From positions 1 to 64,000 of the forward strand of contig VRUH01000015.1 in assembly GCA_019456185.1 (NCBI GenBank): DNA of 64,000 nucleotides, written 5' to 3'. Origin of the DNA: Candidatus Glassbacteria bacterium. Its GTDB lineage: Bacteria; Gemmatimonadota; Glassbacteria; GWA2-58-10. The notes under the pieces are model-generated. The model saw nothing but the letters and a program-made list of their open reading frames with translations, was not told where the DNA came from and did not search any database. Each line of letters opens with the position of its first letter. The first letter of the stretch is position 1. Shown here one piece after another: positions 57,680-64,000 of the stretch. Made by a program: the position numbers and the translations under genes.

Positions 57680-59395
57680 ATGAAAAGCTCGCTGACATTC
57701 CTGTTGACCCTGTTGATCGTCGCCTCCTGCGCTAACAACCCACAGACCGGAAAGAACGTTTTGCCCTATCGTTGGACCTACATGTCTAACCGCATGCGAG
57801 ATGATGATGACATAGACCAGTTCCGCCGCATCGCCGACACCTGCGCCGCCCACGGGGTGAACGGCATACTGCTTTCGGCCGGCTTCGGCAGCATCGACAC
57901 CCGGGACCAGGACGGCATCAACCGGCTGGAAAAGGTGCGCGAGATCAGCCGCGAGACTGGTGTGGAAATCATCCCCTCCATGTTTTCCACGGGTTACGGC
58001 GGCGCCTTCACCAGCCACGACCGGAACCTGGCTGCGGGCCAGCCCGTGAACGACGCGCTTTACGTAGCGAGGGGCGGCAAGGCGCAGTTTACCGCCGATC
58101 CGCCGGTGGCGATCCCCAACGGCAGTTTCGAACGGGTAGAGAGCGGCCGGGTGGCAGGTTTCAACTCGCCGGCCGAATTCGGCCAGATAATCTCGCGGGA
58201 CACCCAGGTGGCAAAAGAAGGAAAGGCGAGCCTGCGATTCGAAAATTTCGACGATTATGAATCAGAGGCAGGCCAGCTCGCCGTGGAGATCAGCGTGAAG
58301 CCGCGGAGACTCTACCGCATGAGCTGCTGGATCAGGAGCGAGGGAGTGGACGAATCGAGGCCCTTCGGTTCGGGCAACATTCGTCTGCAGGCCAACGCAC
58401 CCGATGGCAGGCCCCTTGAATGGATCAATATCAACATGCCCGTCGCCGGAGACTGGCAGCAGGCGGTGGAGGCTTTCAACAGCCTGGATTACGACAAGGC
58501 CGTGATTACAATCCAGGCCAGCCGGCGCCAGCGCGGAAGATTCTGGGTGGATGATCTGAAGGTCGAAGAGATCGGCATGGTCAACCTGCTGCGACGGCCC
58601 GGTACGCCGGTGACCGTGAAGAGCGAAAGCAGCGGGATGGTCTACGAGGAAGGCAGGGATTTCGCCCGCGTGGAAGATACCAATCTCAATTTCCGCTTCA
58701 ACCACGACGGACCGGAAATCGAGCTTTTGCAAGACAGCCGGATCAAGAACGGCGAGCGCCTGCGGGTGAGTTTCTACCACGGGACTTATGTTTACAACAG
58801 CCAGGTTTCGGTCTGTATGTCTGAACCGGCGGTTTACGAGATCATGCGCAACAATTTTCGCATGACCCACGACATCATGCATCCCACCAAATACTTCATG
58901 CCCCTGGATGAAGTCCGCAACGGCGGTTCCTGCGTGGCCTGCCGCGAGCGCAACATGACCATGGGACAGATCCTGGGAGATTTCGTCACCCGGGCGGTGG
59001 ATATCTGTCAAGAAGTGGACCCCAACGCAGAAATCTTCATCTGGAGCGATATGCTCGACCCCAACCACAATGCCCGCAGCGACCGGGATTACTACTACCA
59101 CGTGGAGGGGAATTATGCGGGTTCCTGGAACCACGTTCCCCGGGACCTGATAATCGCCTGCTGGAATTTCCGCAGGCGGAACGAAAGCCTGGCCCATTTT
59201 TCCGGGCTCGGCCATCGCACTATGGGCGCGGGATATTACGACGCCGATGACCTGGAAAACCCCAAAGGCTGGCTCGCAGCGCTGGACGCCACCCCCAACG
59301 CGGTTGGGATAATGTACACTACGTGGCTGCGTAAATACGACCTGCTGGACGAATTCGGAGACTTGGTATCGAAGAGGACAGACCTGGAGCAGTAA
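57680..59395 (+). CDS. Lipoprotein with GH20-like barrel and inserted carbohydrate-binding-like domain
   Basis: A 571-residue lipoprotein (signal 1-17, lipobox IVASC). The frame is open from 57554, but the signal peptide fixes the ATG at 57680. The N-terminus (about 25-130) begins a TIM barrel (RWTYMSNRMRDDDD, HGVNGILLSAGFGSID, TGVEIIPSMFST). Residues about 150-310 form a jelly-roll-like insert (IPNGSFERVESGRVAGF, SLRFENFDDY, YRMSCWIRSEG, GRFWVDDLKVEEIG). The barrel resumes with KYFMPLDEVRNGGSC and IFIWSDMLDPNHNARS, a motif like that of GH20 hexosaminidases. Exact activity is unproven. Flanked by element copies E and F. Confidence 0.65.
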   Translation: MKSSLTFLLTLLIVASCANNPQTGKNVLPYRWTYMSNRMRDDDDIDQFRRIADTCAAHGVNGILLSAGFGSIDTRDQDGINRLEKVREISRETGVEIIPSMFSTGYGGAFTSHDRNLAAGQPVNDALYVARGGKAQFTADPPVAIPNGSFERVESGRVAGFNSPAEFGQIISRDTQVAKEGKASLRFENFDDYESEAGQLAVEISVKPRRLYRMSCWIRSEGVDESRPFGSGNIRLQANAPDGRPLEWININMPVAGDWQQAVEAFNSLDYDKAVITIQASRRQRGRFWVDDLKVEEIGMVNLLRRPGTPVTVKSESSGMVYEEGRDFARVEDTNLNFRFNHDGPEIELLQDSRIKNGERLRVSFYHGTYVYNSQVSVCMSEPAVYEIMRNNFRMTHDIMHPTKYFMPLDEVRNGGSCVACRERNMTMGQILGDFVTRAVDICQEVDPNAEIFIWSDMLDPNHNARSDRDYYYHVEGNYAGSWNHVPRDLIIACWNFRRRNESLAHFSGLGHRTMGAGYYDADDLENPKGWLAALDATPNAVGIMYTTWLRKYDLLDEFGDLVSKRTDLEQ

Positions 59396-59591
59396 AGGGG
59401 GGTATAGCAGGGATTTTCCACCTGACTGATTTCAGATACGGATTAGCAGTATCGCCTGGAAAACCTGACTGACGGTTCTGATATGTGCTTTCGTCGTGAC
59501 AGTCAACGGAGAAAAGCCGCGGATGACCAGCGATCCCTAGTACCCCTTCAGAACAAGTTGGACACTTTTTGCTCAATAGCTAAAAGCGGGC

Positions 59592-59859
59592 TTATCTTCC
59601 CTTAGCAAACGAGTCCAGATGTTACGAGACTAAGTCAGGCTGCTAAAATATCTGCTATCTGATCGAATAAACCTTGCACATAATAATGTTCAGATGTTTT
59701 AAAGTAGTCAACTACACCCCGCCATTTCTTTTAAACGTTGTTTTGAATAGCTGGTGGATTGAGCTATATCTGCTGCTTTCGCCTGACCTTGCCTCCTTTA
59801 CAGGTAGATTAATCCAATCACTAATTAAAATACAGGAGCAACTTTTAGGGACAAGGTCA
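59592..59859 (+). repeat. Element copy F
   Basis: Left end near 59592 (AAACGAGTCCAG conserved); minus-strand remnant RGVVDYFKTSEHYYVQGLFDQIADILAA-stop; junction CTACACCCCGCCATTTC and the start of the right arm to about 59795; right end GGGACAAGGTCA at 59859. It stops one base short of the stop codon of the next gene. Confidence 0.62.
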
Positions 59860-59860
59860 C

Positions 59861-61687
59861 TCAACGTGTTTGGTTCTCTAACTCTACAAGGTTCTTAAGG
59901 TTAGTCATCAACCAGGAAAAACTGCCTGACGGCACATATTCCCAGGCATATTTTCTCCAGGGAGTGACTCTGAAGAAAAAATCTCCGTTGCCAGATCCAG
60001 GTGGATTGATCCAATGGTTGATACCTTTGCCGTATGCCTTATATAGTTCGTCTGCGAGACTGACAAGTGTTGTATCCAGTGCGCCGGAATGATAGGAAAA
60101 GTAAGCAGCCCAGGCTGCGGCAGACGCAATTTCAAGGGAATGTTCGACCATAGAACCATGCCTGGCAGCGCTGGTGCCATTGCAATTCATCATGTAGTCG
60201 GCGTATCTGAGTGGCTCTCCTCCATAGGTGTGATTGCCGTCCAGTTTACAGGCAGCCCTTTCAATACTGCCTACCCTCCTGATAAATTCTCCGATAGTGC
60301 TGTCTTCGGTTAGAGCGTAAACCCTGAGCATTGCATCGACGGTAAGTACGGTCATCCAACTCGATGCCACGAAGATGTTCGGCTTGCCGTCGCCATGCTG
60401 GTTACTGTGATGATACAATCCGCCATCAACGCGGTCGGCAGGCAAAATGCCCCCAGCGCCATTTTGGTGCCAGATGAAATCGTTGTATTGATCGATTATT
60501 GAGTTCCGGTAAACTTCTTTCCCGGTAACCTCGTAAGCTATCGTATTAGCTAGCAGGCGAAACGCGGTATGCCTTTCGGTCCAGAATCCCAATGCAGGAC
60601 TCCAGCGAGTAGGTTCGTCATTCTGCTCGTGAGCGTTGACCACCCACTCAATTTCCCTCAATACGCTCCAGTCACCGGTCAGCCAGTAATTATAAGCCAG
60701 GCACTGATTATAGCTGTACATCGCTCCATTACCCGTTGGGTAACCTTCCGCTACCGGTACTTTCAACTTGAAAAGACCAATGAAGCGCGAAGGCGTCGTC
60801 TTATCGTCCCAAAGCTTATTCCGGTAAAACTGGGTATGCCGGACCGCTTCCATCAGCGGCTTCAAGTGTCCGCTGCGCATATAAAGAACGAACATGGCAG
60901 TGCTTCTGTCATAAAGCCAGGGTTCATATTCGGTTTTGTAGGGACACAGGTTGCGCTCGGCAACAGGGGAGCGGCATTCGTTAAGCAATGTGAAGAAGTT
61001 ATTGTGCTGAGCATGATCCATTTTTCGGTAATCAGGCCACAAAGTTATGGCATCCACCTCATCAGAATTTTCGTGATATTCGGGGACAGAATCATCGATA
61101 GGAAGCATTCTGGTCAGCTTTAGGCTTCCGTTGCACAAGTATTCCTTTGGTAATACAGCATATACGTCGGGTTCATATATGCTGTCCCCCGCAGTGAATG
61201 TCCCGGAGTCCACTAGATGCCAGGCCGACCGTGGCTCCACGGCCTCTTCGATGTCTCTCGTACGTCTATCCCTTCCCCATTCGACGTAGACTGTTTCGTA
61301 CTCAGGAAATATTGAGGAAAAAGTATATCTAAACTGAATCATGGCGAACCGCACAAAATGGCCATCAATTTCTTTACCGGCAACGTGCCTCCAGGGAGAC
61401 AGTTGACTGACATGAACCGGCAGTTCATTGTTATCAACAGTCAGGACCCTGACGGTTTTTAGATTTGATTCTGAAACAGACCCTCTTGTAAAAGGCATTC
61501 CAAAAGTAATAAGCGCCGGGTTTCCCGGTACTACATTTTCCATCGGATAGAGTTTAACGGGAACTCGTCCGGCGTTCTGTGGCTGTGCGAAAAAAGCAGT
61601 GTCCGCGGCGGTCAAACCGGTCGATATCAGCATGGTTAACAAGCTTGAACCGATGAAAAGGTCGCATAAAAGCAATAATCTTAACAT
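59861..61687 (-). CDS. Secreted RIFT-barrel/alpha-alpha-toroid enzyme (YetA-like, short form)
   Basis: A 608-residue protein with a signal peptide (about 1-27). The N-terminus (VPVKLYPMENVVPGNPALITFGMPFTRGSVSES, about 42-74) matches the RIFT-barrel entry of the PcRGLX/YetA family. A beta-sandwich and a helical toroid follow (YSYNQCLAYNYWLTGDWSVLREIEWVV, WTERHTAFRLLANTIAYEVTGKEVYR, GGLYHHSNQHGDGKPNIFVASSWM). It is about 265 residues shorter than the protein at 414 and diverged from it. Probable polysaccharide lyase or hydrolase. GGGAG precedes the ATG. Its stop codon is one base from the end of element copy F, so the 3' end may have been reshaped by insertion. Confidence 0.75.
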   Translation of the reverse strand: MLRLLLLCDLFIGSSLLTMLISTGLTAADTAFFAQPQNAGRVPVKLYPMENVVPGNPALITFGMPFTRGSVSESNLKTVRVLTVDNNELPVHVSQLSPWRHVAGKEIDGHFVRFAMIQFRYTFSSIFPEYETVYVEWGRDRRTRDIEEAVEPRSAWHLVDSGTFTAGDSIYEPDVYAVLPKEYLCNGSLKLTRMLPIDDSVPEYHENSDEVDAITLWPDYRKMDHAQHNNFFTLLNECRSPVAERNLCPYKTEYEPWLYDRSTAMFVLYMRSGHLKPLMEAVRHTQFYRNKLWDDKTTPSRFIGLFKLKVPVAEGYPTGNGAMYSYNQCLAYNYWLTGDWSVLREIEWVVNAHEQNDEPTRWSPALGFWTERHTAFRLLANTIAYEVTGKEVYRNSIIDQYNDFIWHQNGAGGILPADRVDGGLYHHSNQHGDGKPNIFVASSWMTVLTVDAMLRVYALTEDSTIGEFIRRVGSIERAACKLDGNHTYGGEPLRYADYMMNCNGTSAARHGSMVEHSLEIASAAAWAAYFSYHSGALDTTLVSLADELYKAYGKGINHWINPPGSGNGDFFFRVTPWRKYAWEYVPSGSFSWLMTNLKNLVELENQTR

Positions 61688-61764
61688 GATCTCCCGCCAG
61701 GAAATTGAATTTGATCTACACCGGAATATAGATCACCGGTTTAAAGATGGAACCATCCAGTACA

Positions 61765-61900
61765 TGACCTGCTCCCCGAGAACGAGTCCAGCACTTAAAA
61801 AGTAATTTCAAACCACCACCGCCTGAATCAGCTCAATCAACTCCTCCGGCATATCCGCCAGGAAATTTTTAAAATAGTCTCGTATGCCCCGGCAATCCAG
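61765..61900 (+). repeat. Element copy G (left end only)
   Basis: Begins TGACCTGCTCCCCGAGAACG. On the minus strand it encodes RGIRDYFKNFLADMPEELIE...VVV-stop, the cleanest copy of this remnant. It breaks off at the CCCCGG junction near 61890, just before the next gene's stop; no right arm is present. Confidence 0.62.
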
Positions 61901-61907
61901 CAAGCGC

Positions 61908-63764
61908 TCACTTAAGCAGCAGATCTAGGAACTGCTCCCTTACACGATCGTAATCGTCGCCATTCTGAGACCAGGGCGTAGGGCCATCCTGGTCCACGTC
62001 GCTGAACGCCGCAGGCACGGCCTTTCTGGCCATCCTGGCTATTTTTTCGTGTCCCACTTTCTGCGCGGCCAGCCACATGATCTCGTAATCCTGTTGTCCC
62101 CGCCTGATGTTGTTCAGTCTGATCGATGGCAGCAGGCGGTTCAGACCGCGATCTTCCTCCGGGTAGAACGGCATCCGCCCCGGATAGAACATTACACCCT
62201 CGCCGTTGGCCCGATCTTTGCCGCTGGATGAAAAAGTGACTGGATAGCTGAATATCCGCTGGTGTAGTCTGGATTTGATAAACTGGAAATTGTGCCGCCA
62301 CTGGGTCCCGTGCCAGTAAAACCATGTGTTCATTCCGTAAATAAACTTGGCCCAGCCGATCATTCTCAGGTCAACCGCTTCCATATCCAATACCGTGGAA
62401 CCCCAGTTCGGACGACCGCCGTTGTAAAACCAGTGCTGTTTGCCCTGCTTTTTCAGATCAGATAATTTTTCGACATCAACACTGTGACTTCCGCACCATA
62501 TATCGATGGCATCGGTAAGCTCGGGCATGTAACGCCTGGTTGTGAATACGGGCATCCTGTTTCCCGGTCCCGGATTGTTGTGCACCCAAGCCGCCCTCTC
62601 TTTTATCCAGGGAAACTGAACCTCTCCCGGCTCGTCGATAATGTACCAGAAATAATCGACATCCAGGGCATTGATTTCGAACCAGTTGACCCACTTGTCG
62701 CTTTCCTGGCGAGCCAGGGCTTCGTTCGCGAAAGCCGAGTTGGTTATCGAGCTGTACATCCCGACCGGAAACAGCTTCTCTCCTATTCTCTCTCCGGGAC
62801 CGCGGTAGCCCTCGGCCGGGGTGAATGCGCTGCCATCGAGATAAGGCTTGTACTCTTCCATCATGGCGGAATTAAACGCCGAGCGGTGGGCCGGGAACCC
62901 GCCGATTGCGTCGATCCGGTGCCGGTGGCACTCGAACTTGATCATCTTTTCCACCTGCTCGGAACTAAGGCCGGGGAAATACTCCTCCACATCCTCGGTG
63001 AACATCCAGACCGTGGAATGGTTTTCATCAGGCAGGTAAACGGGCAGCAGCTCCACCCGGTAGGGTATCGATTTGATAATCCGCCCGTTTTCCCACACAT
63101 CGATTTTGCCACGATAAACACCTGGCGGGAAAGCTCTGTCGCGTGGCAAGTGAAGATCCACCCAGAAACCCTGGTTTTGATAAGGGGTTCTTTCCGTCAG
63201 TTCTATATCGTTCCAACGCCTGGAAACGCTTCTGGCGGTCGGTGGGATATCGAGCGGGAAACCGCCGGTGCCGGGCTTGGCATCGGCCGGAATAAGCGCA
63301 TCGGGGATCCAGCCTGTCATTTTTACCGGAGCGGCCTGCTCCTTATATAGCCAACTGGGTAGAGTGGCAGTCTTGACATGGATGAAGTGCTGGCTGAACA
63401 CTTCTATCGAACCTCCCGGCCCGTAGAGGCGGGGGAAGGAGGCGCCGATGGCCATCCCGGATTCCCGCTGCACCGGAGCGCTCACCGTGATTTCAACCGC
63501 CTTCGCACCCTCGCTGTCGGCCACAGCAATCACCTGGAAGGCCAGCACTTCGTTATATAACCCGCGCAGCCGGACAGTTTTGCCGTCCCAGATGCTGTTG
63601 GATTTTCTGGAAACGTGCTCCGTATCGTAGCGGAACACTTTCTCGCCGTCTCCCAAGATCCAAGCATCTACCACGGCGGGAAAAAGAGAGGCCGGCCATA
63701 CAGCAACCAAACAGATGCTAAATACGAAAAATGCAGCAAATGCTTTGCACTTCGAGGTTGGCAT
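61908..63764 (-). CDS. Secreted DUF4091 protein (putative glycan-active)
   Basis: A 618-residue protein with a Sec signal peptide (about 1-30, WPASLFPA). GGGAG before the ATG at 63764 favours this start over 63788. An N-terminal beta-rich part (VRLRGLYNEVLAFQVIAVA) is followed by a TIM-barrel-like region (DVDYFWYIIDEPGEVQFPW, the Glu a possible catalytic acid) and the DUF4091 end (GEGVMFYPGRMPFYPEEDRGLNRLLPSIRLNNIRRGQQDYEIMWL). It is the most compact of three DUF4091 proteins here. Adjacent to the RIFT-barrel enzyme and in the same direction, so the two may share a substrate. Confidence 0.82.
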   Translation of the reverse strand: MPTSKCKAFAAFFVFSICLVAVWPASLFPAVVDAWILGDGEKVFRYDTEHVSRKSNSIWDGKTVRLRGLYNEVLAFQVIAVADSEGAKAVEITVSAPVQRESGMAIGASFPRLYGPGGSIEVFSQHFIHVKTATLPSWLYKEQAAPVKMTGWIPDALIPADAKPGTGGFPLDIPPTARSVSRRWNDIELTERTPYQNQGFWVDLHLPRDRAFPPGVYRGKIDVWENGRIIKSIPYRVELLPVYLPDENHSTVWMFTEDVEEYFPGLSSEQVEKMIKFECHRHRIDAIGGFPAHRSAFNSAMMEEYKPYLDGSAFTPAEGYRGPGERIGEKLFPVGMYSSITNSAFANEALARQESDKWVNWFEINALDVDYFWYIIDEPGEVQFPWIKERAAWVHNNPGPGNRMPVFTTRRYMPELTDAIDIWCGSHSVDVEKLSDLKKQGKQHWFYNGGRPNWGSTVLDMEAVDLRMIGWAKFIYGMNTWFYWHGTQWRHNFQFIKSRLHQRIFSYPVTFSSSGKDRANGEGVMFYPGRMPFYPEEDRGLNRLLPSIRLNNIRRGQQDYEIMWLAAQKVGHEKIARMARKAVPAAFSDVDQDGPTPWSQNGDDYDRVREQFLDLLLK

Positions 63765-63882
63765 TTTCACTCCCGGCTGATTGATCATTCATTAATACTT
63801 TATATTAGATTCAGAATAATTTTTCCGCCACGGGATTGTATCATTTAAAGTGGAGCACAAGCGGCTGGCTCTTTCCGGCCGT

Positions 63883-64000
63883 TCAGAACCGGTAATTTGC
63901 CACAGCCCGGTAGATTGCTTCGATATTGGCTGTCGGCACATCCTCCATCAAGTCCTGATCCGGAGCGATGATGTAACCAAGGGGCCCCAGGGAACCGATT
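63883..64000 (-). CDS. C-terminus of a uroporphyrinogen-decarboxylase-like protein (partial)
   Basis: The last 38 codons of a minus-strand gene cut by the window edge. GYIIAPDQDLMEDVPTANIEAIYRAVANY matches the C-terminal helix-loop of the URO-D fold, where family members read GG-Y-AP-H/D-...-DVPPENI-A. Many such proteins outside heme synthesis are corrinoid methyltransferases or of unknown function, so no specific reaction is given. It ends about 120 bases before the DUF4091 gene start, same direction. Confidence 0.7.
   Translation of the reverse strand, partial: IGSLGPLGYIIAPDQDLMEDVPTANIEAIYRAVANYRF

Overview
The window (64 kb, mostly GC-rich) looks like a chromosomal segment of an uncultured bacterium of the Fibrobacteres-Chlorobi-Bacteroidetes (FCB) supergroup, perhaps a Latescibacteria-, Glassbacteria- or KSB1-like lineage. 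The grounds are a C-terminal FlgD-like type IX secretion sorting domain (gene at 49134), a TonB-dependent receptor, dockerin-type repeats, many Tat- and lipobox-tagged enzymes, and several DUF4091 and RIFT-barrel carbohydrate enzymes. No rRNA or complete tRNA gene was seen, so the lineage is an inference.

Layout. 0-15.6 kb is ordinary chromosome: an exo-rhamnogalacturonan-lyase-like enzyme, HtpG, a DUF4091 enzyme, HU, a DUF432-like protein paired with an MscS channel, a sulfatase, a Tat-exported TIM-barrel protein, and a lipoprotein joining an alpha/alpha toroid to a transglutaminase-like domain. 15.65-18.9 kb is a sharply AT-rich island with two genes: a Dam-type adenine methyltransferase and a PD-(D/E)XK plus DGQHR protein. 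It is a candidate two-gene restriction or defence system and is the strongest lead in the window. 18.9-29.3 kb is a signalling block: helix-turn-helix receiver, truncated receiver, TonB receptor, ABC-type substrate-binding protein, histidine kinase, receiver, receiver-HD-GYP and B12-type radical SAM protein, all on the minus strand, with a divergent pseudo-receiver/FeeM-like acyltransferase. 29.6-41.6 kb is a polysaccharide-degradation locus: DUF4091, DUF6259-like glycosidase, SUMF-like protein, polysaccharide-lyase-like jelly roll, DUF4874/DUF4832, esterase and a calcium-binding lipoprotein.

41.6-62 kb is accessory territory. Seven copies of a degenerate element with IS3-like ends (TGACCT...AGGTCA), some joined to the 3' half of a tRNA-Asp, lie between the genes. 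A large inverted repeat at 41.9-42.6 kb carries four 3' half-tRNAs. The genes between the repeats are a LamG/FIMAH lipoprotein, a beta-propeller receptor fused directly to a sigma54 activator, a thioredoxin, a secreted protein with two nearly identical alpha/beta-hydrolase domains, two Tat-exported Gfo/Idh/MocA oxidoreductases, an amidohydrolase, a GH20-like lipoprotein, a RIFT-barrel enzyme and a third DUF4091 protein. The window ends in the C-terminus of a uroporphyrinogen-decarboxylase-like protein.

Taken together the region seems devoted to sensing and degrading complex, probably plant- or algal-derived and partly sulfated, polysaccharides. It has one clear transferred island and a repeat family that probably marks sites of gene exchange. 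All functions are read from sequence motifs by eye; no database search was run.
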